64,000 bases of DNA from JBAYIE01 sp041665785 (GCA_041665785.1 JBAYIE010000012.1:35618-99617), one strand, 5' to 3'. Counted from the first letter of the stretch, positions 43,216 through 52,200 are shown. The notes: a model not told the origin generated them from the letters alone. Made by a program: numbers and translations.

Positions 43216-44733
43216 ATGTTACCTCCGGCAATAATAAGTTTTTATCAGAAGAATAAGTTGGCAAGCGTTCTTTTTGTAGCTCTGGTCCTGCGTTTGCTTT
43301 CGGCAGTTTTCTCAACGGGTTATGGCATGCACGACGATCATTTCATCACCATTGAAGTAGCTCAATCCTGGATCGATGGGGAAAATATGAATGGATGGTT
43401 GCCCGATAAAGACAAAGGATTTCAGGAACCCAGCGGACATAGCCTTACCTATCCATCGCTGATGTGCGGCATCCTGTACACACTCGAATCTGTTGGCATT
43501 ACGCATCCTGCTACCAAGATGTTATGGATCCGGTTGCTTCACGCCATGCTTTCAACATTAGTCGTGTATTGGGGATATAAAATCATGCGACACCTTTACG
43601 ATGAAAAGATTGGAATTATTTCAGCCTGGGCTCTTGCTCTATTTTGGATGTTTCCGATGTTGGGGGTGCGGAATCTGGTAGAAGTGGTTTGTATTCCACC
43701 ATTGTTTGCCGGAACCTGGATGGTGTTAAACAATCCGAAACAATTGTGGCGTTTGCTTTATGCCGCAGGTTTGGTTACAGGATTAGCTTTTTCCATTCGA
43801 TTTCAAACCGGATTCTATTTGCTGGGAATGGGTTTGGCCATTTGGATTCAACAGGGATTTTTACGTGCACTCGTATTCGGAATGGGCGTGATGAGTTCTG
43901 TTTTATTATTTCAGGGAATCGTAGATATGTATGTGTGGGGATACCCGTTTGCCGAACTCCGGGGATACATTGATTATAATTTAAAAAGCTCCGGATTGTA
44001 TCCCAACGGGCCTTGGTATAATTATCTGTTGTTATTAGCAGGAGTTTTAATACCTCCTTACAGTTTCTTCACCTTCTTTGGTTTTGCAAAAGAGTGGAAG
44101 AAAATATTGCTGATTGCTTTACCGGTTTTGTTGTTTCTTATTTTCCACTCCTGGTTTCCGAACAAGCAGGAGCGTTTTATTCTTCCCATTGTTCCGTTTT
44201 TGCTAATGACTGGATTGGCCGGCTGGCAAAATTTTACTACCGGTTCAGCATTTTGGAAGCGTAACAAACGTTTGTTGAACGGGTTTCTGATTTTTTGTGT
44301 TTCGCTGAATATGTTGCTGTTGTTGTTGCTGAGTTTTTCTTCGAGCAAAAAGAACCGGGTGGATGCAATGCTGTATTTATCGCGTTACCGGAATATTTCC
44401 TGCCTGGCTATTGAGAACAGCAATCACGCCAACTCGGTGAGTATGCCCAAGTTTTACCTCGATCATCAATGGCCCACGCAGTTGAGCATCCTGAGCGATA
44501 CCGATATTCCGAAACTGAAAGAAGAACTCCTGTCTCCCGGATTTTGCAAACCACCTTATATCGTTTTTCTGGAAGAAAAAAATATTGAACAACGTTTGGT
44601 GCTGATGAAAGAACTTTTTCCTTCCCTAACTTACGAAACCACTATTCAACCCAGTTTTACCGATGAAGTGATGCATTGGCTGAATCCGAAAAACGTGAAT
44701 CAGGTGACGTATATATACAAAACCGGATTTTGA
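43216..44733 (+). CDS. GT-C superfamily membrane glycosyltransferase
   Basis: This 505-residue protein has about ten transmembrane segments and a luminal/periplasmic acidic motif near the start (GYGMHDDHFITIE, residues 36-48), typical of polyprenyl-phosphate-sugar-using GT-C enzymes. A later loop has SWFPNKQERFILPIVPFLL, resembling the HKExRF motif of GT22 mannosyltransferases. The sugar and acceptor are unknown. The ATG at 43216 was chosen; a TTG at 43171 would extend it over the divergent promoter. It faces LptF/G across a 50-bp gap. Confidence 0.85.
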   Translation: MLPPAIISFYQKNKLASVLFVALVLRLLSAVFSTGYGMHDDHFITIEVAQSWIDGENMNGWLPDKDKGFQEPSGHSLTYPSLMCGILYTLESVGITHPATKMLWIRLLHAMLSTLVVYWGYKIMRHLYDEKIGIISAWALALFWMFPMLGVRNLVEVVCIPPLFAGTWMVLNNPKQLWRLLYAAGLVTGLAFSIRFQTGFYLLGMGLAIWIQQGFLRALVFGMGVMSSVLLFQGIVDMYVWGYPFAELRGYIDYNLKSSGLYPNGPWYNYLLLLAGVLIPPYSFFTFFGFAKEWKKILLIALPVLLFLIFHSWFPNKQERFILPIVPFLLMTGLAGWQNFTTGSAFWKRNKRLLNGFLIFCVSLNMLLLLLLSFSSSKKNRVDAMLYLSRYRNISCLAIENSNHANSVSMPKFYLDHQWPTQLSILSDTDIPKLKEELLSPGFCKPPYIVFLEEKNIEQRLVLMKELFPSLTYETTIQPSFTDEVMHWLNPKNVNQVTYIYKTGF

Positions 44734-44759
44734 TTTTTGAGGAGCGATGAATCGCGTCT

Positions 44760-45878
44760 TTACAGCCGTGTATTGATGGTTTTGAGCATAGAAGCTTTCC
44801 AGGTGGCGAAGGTTCCGGCTACTATTTGATTCCGTGCTTCGGTTACCAGCCACAAATAAAAACTCAGGTTTTGTTTGCTCGCAATATGCATTCCTAAAAT
44901 TTCGTTGCAATGCATGAGGTGTCGTAAATAGGCTTTCGAATAGTGTGGTGTGAACTTTTCGTCGATTGGCGAAAAATCCTTTTCCCACTTTTTGTTTTTG
45001 ATGTTGATGATGCCTTCAGCTGTAAAAATATGTCCGTGCCGTGCGTTGCGTGTCGGCATTACGCAATCAAACATATCAATTCCCAAAGCGATGCATTCCA
45101 GTAAGTTTTCCGGAGTACCCACACCCATCAGGTAGCGCGGTTTATCTGTAGGTAAAATACCGCAAACCAATTCCGTCATTTCGTACAATTGCTCCGCCGG
45201 TTCTCCTACACTCAATCCGCCAATGGCGTTTCCATCGGCGTTTTTTGAAGCAATGTATTCGGCCGACTGAGTACGCAAATCTTTGTATACGCTTCCTTGC
45301 ACAATGGGAAACAAACTTTGTTCAAACCCATATTTCGCTTCTGTAATCTGCATTTGCGCAATACAACGATCAAGCCAGCGATGTGTTAAATGCATGGAGT
45401 TTCGTGCATAATCATACTCACAGGGAAAAGGAGTACACTCATCAAAAGCCATGATGATATCGGCACCTATGCTGCGTTGAATATCAATGGCTCTCTCCGG
45501 TGAGAACATATGCCTGCTGCCATCGATATGCGATTGAAAAAAAACACCTTCTTCCTTTATTTTTCTCATGGCCCCCAATGAGAATACCTGGTATCCGCCA
45601 CTATCGGTAAGCATGGGTTTTTCCCAATGCATGAAACGGTGAACACCACCGGCAGATTCAAGCACCTCCAATCCCGGTCGCAAATACAAATGATAGGTAT
45701 TGGCCAGAATGATTTGAGCTTTGATCTCGTTATGCAGGTTTTCCTGGGTTACTCCTTTAACGGTTGCCTGTGTACCCACCGGCATAAAAATCGGGGTTTG
45801 AATGATTCCTCTTCCGGTATGGATTTCGCCTGCACGAGCTTTGCTGTGCGCATCGGAAGCGTGCACCGAGAATTTCAT
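44760..45878 (-). CDS. tgt: queuine tRNA-ribosyltransferase lacking the classic zinc site
   Basis: Tgt swaps guanine-34 for the queuosine precursor in four tRNAs. The 372-residue TIM-barrel protein keeps both catalytic aspartates: Asp92 in TDSGGYQVFSLG and Asp271 in MFDCVMPTRNARHG. The substrate loop GGLSVGEP is also there. The structural zinc site of the known bacterial enzymes (CxCxxC plus His) is missing: residues 302-313 read FSPIDEKFTPHY, and the later His position is Gln336 (SKQNLSFY). The gene is followed upstream on the same strand by porT and ubiE, 3 bp away. Confidence 0.95.
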   Translation of the reverse strand: MKFSVHASDAHSKARAGEIHTGRGIIQTPIFMPVGTQATVKGVTQENLHNEIKAQIILANTYHLYLRPGLEVLESAGGVHRFMHWEKPMLTDSGGYQVFSLGAMRKIKEEGVFFQSHIDGSRHMFSPERAIDIQRSIGADIIMAFDECTPFPCEYDYARNSMHLTHRWLDRCIAQMQITEAKYGFEQSLFPIVQGSVYKDLRTQSAEYIASKNADGNAIGGLSVGEPAEQLYEMTELVCGILPTDKPRYLMGVGTPENLLECIALGIDMFDCVMPTRNARHGHIFTAEGIINIKNKKWEKDFSPIDEKFTPHYSKAYLRHLMHCNEILGMHIASKQNLSFYLWLVTEARNQIVAGTFATWKASMLKTINTRL

Positions 45879-45881
45879 AAC

Positions 45882-46577
45882 CTACTCGAAGTGCAAAGAG
45901 AATACGACCATTTGCGGTGAAATGTTCTGTATAATACTGGTGTAAATAAAACCATCGTAATGCAAGGCATTGATCATGGTGTTGCTCACCTTGATTTCGG
46001 GAGAGAGCTTAAAAAACGGAAAATATATATCCAGGCCAAAACCTGCGTCGTAACCCCAGGTTGATTTCTTCAGTGAAACCACCGGGTTTTTCATGCTGCG
46101 GTCTTTTTTGATGGTAGAAGCCAGATCGTAACTATAGCGGGGACCAACAATTACATAAGCCCGAATATTCTTGCGTCGGCTGGATTTGAATTTCACGAGC
46201 AATGAAGCATCGCAATAAGCCGATTCTACTTTGACTTCCTTCTTTTGTGTTGGGAATTCGTAGGTAAGATTGCGTTGCACGAATGAAATAACCGGAAACA
46301 TTAATCGAATATCAAAATGTTTTCCAAGACGCAAGTTGGTGATTCCTCCTAATCCAATTCCCGGAAAGGGTGTCATGGTTACATTTTTAACCGAATCGGT
46401 TGCTATTTGACTCATGTAAGTATCAACCCGCATACGCGATGTATTGGTACAAAGCGTAAAGCCAAAGTGCAGCCATTGATTGTCGTACTGCTCCTGATTA
46501 GGCTGTGCCACAGCAGTCAGCGTCGAAATAATTCCAACGATGAGGGCAACTATTTTATTCCTGTATACAGAGTACAA
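45882..46577 (-). CDS. porT: type IX secretion protein PorT (SprT-like gliding protein)
   Basis: PorT is an outer-membrane-associated protein needed for T9SS function in Porphyromonas gingivalis and called SprT in Flavobacterium. This 231-residue protein has a signal peptide (VALIVGIISTLTAVAQ) and barrel-like strands (FGFTLCTNTSRMRV, GGITNLRLGKHFDIRLMFPV, WGYDAGFGLDIYFPFFKLSP). Its place directly downstream of ubiE is a conserved pairing in the phylum and supports the call. It overlaps ubiE by 28 bp and sits 3 bp from tgt, so the three are probably co-transcribed. It serves the T9SS cargo proteins elsewhere in the window. Confidence 0.88.
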   Translation of the reverse strand: MYSVYRNKIVALIVGIISTLTAVAQPNQEQYDNQWLHFGFTLCTNTSRMRVDTYMSQIATDSVKNVTMTPFPGIGLGGITNLRLGKHFDIRLMFPVISFVQRNLTYEFPTQKKEVKVESAYCDASLLVKFKSSRRKNIRAYVIVGPRYSYDLASTIKKDRSMKNPVVSLKKSTWGYDAGFGLDIYFPFFKLSPEIKVSNTMINALHYDGFIYTSIIQNISPQMVVFSLHFE

Positions 46578-47275
46578 ATTCCAAAGGTTAAAGGTTTGAC
46601 AGCTATGTTGGTAAAACCGGCTTGTTGCAAATATGCAGAAAATGCTTCACCCTCGGGAAAATGTTTTACCGATTCGGGCAAATAAGTATATGCATTGCTG
46701 CTCTTGCTCACCATTCTTCCCAACATTGGCAATATATAACTAAAATAAAAATTGTACACCTGTTTGAAGGGAAATGATCTCGGTTTCGAGAATTCCAGGA
46801 CAGCCAATTTGCCTCCCGGCCTTAAAACACGGTGCATTTCCCTGATTCCGGGTAATAAATTCTCGAAATTACGGACCCCAAAAGCTACAGTAACCGCATC
46901 AAAACTGCGATCGGAAAAAGGCAATTTCTCGGAATCACCCTTTACCAGGGAAATTTTATCCTGTAAACCTTTCGTTTTCAGTTTTTCACGTCCTTTTTCT
47001 AACATCTGGGCCGAAAGATCAACACCGGTAACACGTTCCGGATTCAGGCGCAGCGCTTCTATGGCTAAATCAGCGGTGCCGGTTGCTACATCCAATATCC
47101 TGCGCGGGTTCACTTCCTTAAGACTGTTGATAGTCTTACGCCTCCACGAAATATCGATGCCCATGGAAAGAAAACGATTCAGAAAATCGTATTTACCGGC
47201 AATATCGTCGAACATCTGCTCGATTTGTTGCTTCTTGGAAGTAGAAAGGGCCTGGTTTGGTTTAATTGTTTTCAA
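46550..47275 (-). CDS. ubiE: demethylmenaquinone/ubiquinone methyltransferase
   Basis: UbiE/MenG C-methylates demethylmenaquinone, the last step of menaquinone synthesis. The protein (about 241 residues) has QQIEQMFDDIAGKYDFLNRF, the SAM motif ILDVATGTADLA, and the family block VRNFENLLPGIREMHRVLRPGG. The 5' end needs care: the longest frame opens with a TTG that is the tail of a -7 promoter element (47288-47295), so I place the start at TTG 47275 (MKTIKPNQ). No ATG precedes residue 21. It leads porT and tgt. Confidence 0.93.
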   Translation of the reverse strand: MKTIKPNQALSTSKKQQIEQMFDDIAGKYDFLNRFLSMGIDISWRRKTINSLKEVNPRRILDVATGTADLAIEALRLNPERVTGVDLSAQMLEKGREKLKTKGLQDKISLVKGDSEKLPFSDRSFDAVTVAFGVRNFENLLPGIREMHRVLRPGGKLAVLEFSKPRSFPFKQVYNFYFSYILPMLGRMVSKSSNAYTYLPESVKHFPEGEAFSAYLQQAGFTNIAVKPLTFGICTLYTGIK

Positions 47276-47287
47276 AGTGAACGGGCG

Positions 47288-47295
47288 CAAAAATA
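47288..47295 (-). promoter_or_regulatory. -7 element of the ubiE-porT-tgt unit
   Basis: Minus strand TATTTTTG followed by CGCCCGTT, the same box and downstream stretch as at the lipoprotein promoter at 3942. It lies 12 bp before the chosen TTG start of ubiE, giving a very short leader. Confidence 0.5.
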
Positions 47296-47332
47296 AGGGA
47301 AATATGTTTACGACATTGGTTTTCTTTGCAGG

Positions 47333-47890
47333 ATGCGGTTAGCAATCCTTATCATAATTCTCATTATGTCTTCGTGTCAGGAAAACAAAGATTTTCCCTG
47401 TCGCACTCCATATACTGAGAAAATGGGTTTTACTGCTTCCGAAAATGCCCTATGGACTTACCATCCTTTTGATACACTCCGTTTCCTTAACCACACAACA
47501 GATACCCTTACCTTTATAGCGATGGATTATCAGGAAGGTTATACTTCTTTGCCCAAACCCAATAATCCGGAATGCGGCGACGACAGCGTTGGTTATCCTT
47601 TTACTCAAATTCTTTTGAACAATTCCGTTCAGATGCTTGATTGGACTGCCCGAACAGATCAGTTGTCACAACAACTTCGCTTTCTCATTTCGGGCCAATC
47701 TTTTGTATTGAATTACTCCAAACTTTTGGCATCCGACAGTTTGTATCTGGATTCTGCAAGCTGGAACGGCATTTCGTTTTATTCCCTCTTTCTGTCTTCA
47801 CCTGCAGCAGGCGACAGTCTGTATTATAACAACCGCTATGGCATTGTACGTGTAGTAAAGCCCGGCCAATCTTATACTTTATTACCGTGA
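47333..47890 (+). CDS. hypothetical lipoprotein upstream of engB
   Basis: A 185-residue protein with an N-terminal hydrophobic stretch ending MSSC, read as a signal peptide with lipobox, so it should be envelope-anchored. The mature part is beta-rich, with Asp-Ser/Tyr-rich segments and a Cys pair (FPCRTPY, NPECGDD). No family recognised. Its TGA stop overlaps the GTG of engB by 4 bases, coupling an envelope protein to a ribosome-assembly GTPase. Confidence 0.75.
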   Translation: MRLAILIIILIMSSCQENKDFPCRTPYTEKMGFTASENALWTYHPFDTLRFLNHTTDTLTFIAMDYQEGYTSLPKPNNPECGDDSVGYPFTQILLNNSVQMLDWTARTDQLSQQLRFLISGQSFVLNYSKLLASDSLYLDSASWNGISFYSLFLSSPAAGDSLYYNNRYGIVRVVKPGQSYTLLP

Positions 47891-48504
47891 AAGAACAAAT
47901 TATTTCCACTTCTGTATTTCTTCAAAGTTGTGCAGCATATACTGAATGTCCTCGACCGGATAAACCTGAATTTGCTTTTATCGGCCGTTCCAATGTGGGA
48001 AAATCTTCGCTCATCAATATGTTGTGCAATCATAAAGGATTGGCAAAAGTGTCGGGGACTCCCGGAAAAACGGTAAGCATCAATCATTTTCTGATCAACG
48101 ACACCTGGTATTGGGTTGATTTGCCCGGCTACGGGTATGCCAAACGTTCGCGCAATTTGCGTGAAGCATGGGAAACAGCGATGCGCGATTATTTTCTGAA
48201 CCGCGAAAACCTCATGACTGTTTTTGTGTTAGTGGATTCGCGCATCCCTCCTCAAAAAGCGGATCTTGATCTGATCAATAACCTGGGTGAGCATGCTGTA
48301 CCTTTGACCCTGGTGTTTACCAAAATCGATAAAAATTCTAAAAACGAGACTTCCAGAAATATAGCTGCATTCAATAAAGCATTACTCGAAAGCTGGGAAG
48401 AATTGCCTCCGTCGTTTCACACATCATCGATAGAGAAGACCGGGCGAAATGAGCTGATATCTTACATAAAACAGATAGCCAAAACTTTTAAGAAACCGTT
48501 TTAG
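47887..48504 (+). CDS. engB: ribosome biogenesis GTPase EngB (YsxC/YihA)
   Basis: EngB is a small GTPase needed for 50S assembly. The 205-residue protein has G1 GRSNVGKSSLIN, G2 TPGKT, G3 DLPGYG and G4 TKID. The start is GTG at 47887 within the stop of the previous gene. The length and the N-terminal IISTSVFLQSCAAYTE are usual for the family. It is followed by four palindromic repeats instead of a plain terminator. Confidence 0.96.
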   Translation: MKEQIISTSVFLQSCAAYTECPRPDKPEFAFIGRSNVGKSSLINMLCNHKGLAKVSGTPGKTVSINHFLINDTWYWVDLPGYGYAKRSRNLREAWETAMRDYFLNRENLMTVFVLVDSRIPPQKADLDLINNLGEHAVPLTLVFTKIDKNSKNETSRNIAAFNKALLESWEELPPSFHTSSIEKTGRNELISYIKQIAKTFKKPF

Positions 48505-48510
48505 GAGGTT

Positions 48511-48686
48511 GAACCGCGTTGCGGTTCGGGGCTTTTACCAGCAGTTTAGAGTTATGGGTGTGGAACCGCGTTGCGGTTCGGAGATGCCGATCGGTCACCT
48601 GATCTTTTATGGAGGTTGAACCCCGTTGGGGTTCGCAGGATCTGGTCTTGCGCAGATGTTATTGAGGTGGAACCGCGTTGCGGTTC
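48511..48686. repeat. four palindromic repeats GAACCGCGTTGCGGTTC
   Basis: Copies lie at 48511-48527, 48563-48579, 48618-48634 and 48670-48686, spaced 52-55 bp apart. Each is a perfect 7-bp stem around GTT. Copy 3 reads GAACCCCGTTGGGGTTC: both sides changed together, keeping the pairing. Each is preceded by a GGAGGTT- or GGTG-like sequence. This fills the 241-bp gap between engB and pyrC. Confidence 0.85.
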
Positions 48687-48745
48687 GGGAATGTGAATTG
48701 GAAAAAGAGTCTACTTCAGCCATAGGCTTCGGCGAGGCGAATGAA

Positions 48746-50083
48746 TTAACGATTAAATCGTAAACGCATTCCCTTGGTTGATTCATTGAACTTTCCATTC
48801 TCAAATACCACCTGACCATTTACAATTGTGTGAGTTACCATGGAATGAAACGTAGTTCCTTCAAACGGACTCCATCCGCATTTGTAAAAGAGATTGTCGC
48901 GGGTAACGGTATATTGTTGGTTTAAATCTACCAGCACCAGATCTGCATAATACCCTTCGCGGATAAAACCACGACGGTCGATTTCGAAAAGGATGGCCAC
49001 ATTATGACACATTTTTTCGGCAATGCGTTCGAGGGATATTTTTCCCTGATGATGCAATTCCAGCATGGCATTCAATGCATGTTGTACCAACGGTCCGCCA
49101 GATGGAGCTTTCACATAAGGCAATTCTTTTTCGTCGATGGTATGCGGTGCATGATCGGTTGCTATTACATCGATCCGGTTATCGAGCACACCTTGCATGA
49201 TTGCATCACGGTCGGCTGCTGTTTTAATAGCCGGATTCCATTTTATATAATTGCCTTTTGCCGTGTAATCGGCATCGCTGAACCACAGATGATGCACACA
49301 CGCTTCTGCAGTTATGCGCTTCTCGGCCAGGGGAATATCGTTGCGGAATAAAGCCAGTTCTTTTTCGGTACTGATATGCAAAACATGCAAACGGGTCTGG
49401 TGTTTTTTAGCCAATCCCACTGCAAACGACGACGAAGCATAACAGGCTTCTTCGCTGCGGATCAACGGATGAAAACTGGCAGTTAAACGATTGCCGTATT
49501 TGGCCTTGTACACCTCCAGGTTTTGTTTGATGATGGGATCCACTTCGCAATGCGTGGCAATTAAGGTCTTCACTTCACTGAAAATCCTTTCCAGAGATTT
49601 CGTATCGTCTACCAGCATATCTCCGGTTGACGACCCCATGAAAATTTTTACACCGCAAATTTTTTGCTCGTCTACCTGCAGCAACTCACCTATATTGTGG
49701 TTGGTGGTTCCCATATAAAACGAATAATTGGCCAACGACACTTCTGCTGCACGTGCGTACTTCTCTTCCAGTCGTTCGAGTGTTACAGCATTTGGGAATG
49801 TATTGGGCATTTCCATATAGCTGGTAATTCCTCCGGCCACGGCGGCTCTCGACTCGGTATACAAATCTCCTTTATGGGTAAGACCGGGTTCTCTGAAATG
49901 CACCTGATCATCGATCAGACCGGGGAATAAATACAGTCCTTCTGCATCAATGGTACGATCGGCTTCCATGGCAATGCCGTTGGTGTCGAGCTTTTCGACG
50001 ATACCGTTTCGGATCCATACATCGGCATGAACAATAGTACCTTCATTTACAATACGGGCATTTCTGATGAGGAGGGTTGACAT
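48746..50083 (-). CDS. pyrC: dihydroorotase (class I) with a changed metal ligand
   Basis: Dihydroorotase cyclises carbamoyl aspartate in pyrimidine synthesis. The 445-residue amidohydrolase has PGLIDDQVHFREPGLTHKGD, the metal and substrate residues Lys146 (GVKIFMGSSTG), His178 (ATHCE), His236 (LHVLHIST) and Asp310 (IATDHAPH). The first metal His of the usual HxH pair is Gln60 here (Q-V-H). I recall the same DDQVHFREPG variant in other Bacteroidota dihydroorotases, so it is probably functional. The ATG at 50083 is the obvious start. It could instead be an allantoinase-like paralogue, but the substrate motif FREPG fits dihydroorotase. Confidence 0.9.
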   Translation of the reverse strand: MSTLLIRNARIVNEGTIVHADVWIRNGIVEKLDTNGIAMEADRTIDAEGLYLFPGLIDDQVHFREPGLTHKGDLYTESRAAVAGGITSYMEMPNTFPNAVTLERLEEKYARAAEVSLANYSFYMGTTNHNIGELLQVDEQKICGVKIFMGSSTGDMLVDDTKSLERIFSEVKTLIATHCEVDPIIKQNLEVYKAKYGNRLTASFHPLIRSEEACYASSSFAVGLAKKHQTRLHVLHISTEKELALFRNDIPLAEKRITAEACVHHLWFSDADYTAKGNYIKWNPAIKTAADRDAIMQGVLDNRIDVIATDHAPHTIDEKELPYVKAPSGGPLVQHALNAMLELHHQGKISLERIAEKMCHNVAILFEIDRRGFIREGYYADLVLVDLNQQYTVTRDNLFYKCGWSPFEGTTFHSMVTHTIVNGQVVFENGKFNESTKGMRLRFNR

Positions 50084-50238
50084 GATGGGTTAAATGTAAG
50101 TGCAAATCAACGAAGAAATTTGAAGTAATGAATGCTCTTGTTGAAATCATTCAAACGTTGTCATGCATAAAACAAAAATTTCCGCTTATCATAAACTCCC
50201 CCCTTCCCGCGTTTATTTGCTAAATTGCCCGTTAACAC

Positions 50239-50928
50239 ATGATCTCGTTAGAACAGATACATAAACATTATACAGTAGGCGAAAACCAGCTGCACGTGCT
50301 GAAGGGCGTAGATATGCAGGTGCATGAAGGCGAAATGGTTTCCATCATGGGTTCGTCGGGAAGCGGGAAATCTACCCTGCTCAATATTCTGGGGATCCTC
50401 GACAATTACGACAGCGGTTCGTATACCCTCGATGGCATTCCCATCCGCAATCTGAGCGAAGCCAAAGCAGCCTATTACCGCAACCGATTGCTTGGTTTTG
50501 TATTTCAATCATTCAACCTGATTTCGTTTAAAAATGCAATGGAAAACGTTGCGCTCCCTCTGTATTATCAAAAAATAAGCCGCAAAAAACGCAACCGCAT
50601 TGCCATGGAGTTGCTGGAGAAAGTGGGATTGGCCGAATGGGCAGAACATATGCCCAACGAGTTGAGCGGAGGGCAAAAACAACGTGTTGCGATTGCACGC
50701 GCTCTGATTGCTCAACCCAAAGTAATTCTTGCCGACGAACCTACCGGAGCACTCGATACACAAACAAGTATGGAAGTGATGCAACTGTTAACCGGACTGA
50801 ACCGCGAAGGATTGACAGTAGTGATAGTAACCCACGAGCACGATATCGCTGCCATGACTCAACGCGTGATTCGCCTGCGCGACGGTATCATTGTGCATGA
50901 GGCGGAACATTTAGCTGTAAATATTTAA
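50239..50928 (+). CDS. ABC transporter ATP-binding protein (MacB/LolD type)
   Basis: This 229-residue ATPase has Walker A GSSGSGKST (38-46), the signature LSGGQ (142-146), Walker B/D-loop ILADEPTGALD (166-170 for DEPTG) and a switch His in VTHEHD. It starts 34 bp before the first of two FtsX-type permeases. The size and sequence style are those of ATPases that work with MacB-like permeases exporting peptides, lipoproteins or drugs. Confidence 0.95.
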   Translation: MISLEQIHKHYTVGENQLHVLKGVDMQVHEGEMVSIMGSSGSGKSTLLNILGILDNYDSGSYTLDGIPIRNLSEAKAAYYRNRLLGFVFQSFNLISFKNAMENVALPLYYQKISRKKRNRIAMELLEKVGLAEWAEHMPNELSGGQKQRVAIARALIAQPKVILADEPTGALDTQTSMEVMQLLTGLNREGLTVVIVTHEHDIAAMTQRVIRLRDGIIVHEAEHLAVNI

Positions 50929-50961
50929 TCAGGATGCGTAAGATTTCGATTAATCCATACC

Positions 50962-52188
50962 ATGTTTGACATCGATAAATGGCAGGAAATTTTTGCAACG
51001 CTCCGGAAAAACCGGTTGCGCTCTTTTCTGACCGGATTCAGTGTGGCCTGGGGAATTTTTATGCTGATGGTTTTGCTGGGAAGTGGAACAGGTCTGGAGA
51101 ATGGAGTGAAGAGTGAATTCAGCGGTGATGCCGTAAACAGTTTGTGGGTAAATAGCGGAAGAACATCCCTAGCTTACGATGGTATACAACCCAACCGCGA
51201 TATTCATTTTACGTATGACGACCGCACGCTGGTGGCCCAGAACCACAGCGATGCAAAAAATCTGAGCGCGCGTTTAAACTTGTGGATGTTGAATCAGTTT
51301 ACCTATAAAAAGAAAAACGGAAAATTCAATGTACGCGGTGTGGAACGCGGCATGATGGCTTCTGAGAAAATCGTGATCAAACGCGGACGCTTCATTCATG
51401 AGGAAGATGTAAAGCAATCCAAAAAAGTAGCCGCAGTCGGGCAAATGCTGGTGGATGAGTTGGTTGGAAAAGAAGATCCGATCGGTCAATATATCGAGAT
51501 TGAAGGAATCCCGTTTCTGATTGTCGGGATCTTTACCGACGAGGGCGGAGAAAACGATATGCGTCGCGCATATATTCCAATCACCAGCGGTCAGAAAATT
51601 TTTACAGGCAAAGAGGAAGTAGATCAGATTGTACTTACGCTTGATGATATGGAGAAGAGCAAACAAACGGAAAAAGAAATCCGTACGTTGCTCGCCGGCC
51701 GCCACCATTTTGATCCCAAAGACGATAAAGCCATTTTTATCTGGAACAACCTCACCGAATACAACCGCATCATTGGAGTTATTACCGGGATCCGCATTTT
51801 TGTATGGATCATTGGAATAGGTACTTTGATTGCAGGAATTGTAGGCATCAGCAATATCATGATGATTGCCGTGAAAGAAAGAACCAAAGAAATTGGTATT
51901 CGTAAAGCGTTGGGCGCAACACCCTTGAGTATTGTTAGTCTGGTGATTCAGGAATCTGTTTTTATCACCGCAGTATCCGGTTACGTAGGAATGATATTGG
52001 GTATTCTCACGCTTGAATCGGCGAAGAGCTGGCTGCCTCCATCCGACTTTTTCAAAAACCCCACAGTTGATTTGCAAATAGCAGTCTATGCAAATTTATT
52101 GTTGATCGCTGCTGGAATTCTGGCAGGCTTTTTTCCTGCACGCAAGGCAGCAGCAGTTCGACCAATCGAGGCATTGCGAGACGAATAA
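50962..52188 (+). CDS. MacB-like ABC transporter permease (first)
   Basis: This 408-residue protein has an N-terminal transmembrane helix (LTGFSVAWGIFMLMVLLGSG), a large periplasmic MacB-type domain (about 60-270) and three C-terminal transmembrane helices, with the FtsX signature IMMIAVKERTKEIGIRKALG. MacB-like permeases power transport by a periplasmic 'bellows' without substrate crossing the inner membrane. A second, similar permease follows after 12 bp, so the complex is probably a heterodimer. Confidence 0.93.
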   Translation: MFDIDKWQEIFATLRKNRLRSFLTGFSVAWGIFMLMVLLGSGTGLENGVKSEFSGDAVNSLWVNSGRTSLAYDGIQPNRDIHFTYDDRTLVAQNHSDAKNLSARLNLWMLNQFTYKKKNGKFNVRGVERGMMASEKIVIKRGRFIHEEDVKQSKKVAAVGQMLVDELVGKEDPIGQYIEIEGIPFLIVGIFTDEGGENDMRRAYIPITSGQKIFTGKEEVDQIVLTLDDMEKSKQTEKEIRTLLAGRHHFDPKDDKAIFIWNNLTEYNRIIGVITGIRIFVWIIGIGTLIAGIVGISNIMMIAVKERTKEIGIRKALGATPLSIVSLVIQESVFITAVSGYVGMILGILTLESAKSWLPPSDFFKNPTVDLQIAVYANLLLIAAGILAGFFPARKAAAVRPIEALRDE

Positions 52189-52200
52189 TTATAGATAGAC

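Noticed and set aside
43171..43315. Longer starts for LptF/G and the glycosyltransferase
   Set aside because: Both frames extend across each other's 5' ends. The added residues have no family match, and the chosen ATGs give normal N-terminal membrane segments.
48511..48686. CRISPR array
   Set aside because: Four regularly spaced repeats raised the idea, but the repeats are only 17 bp, perfectly palindromic, the spacers are 35-38 bp and themselves related at their ends, and no cas genes are near.
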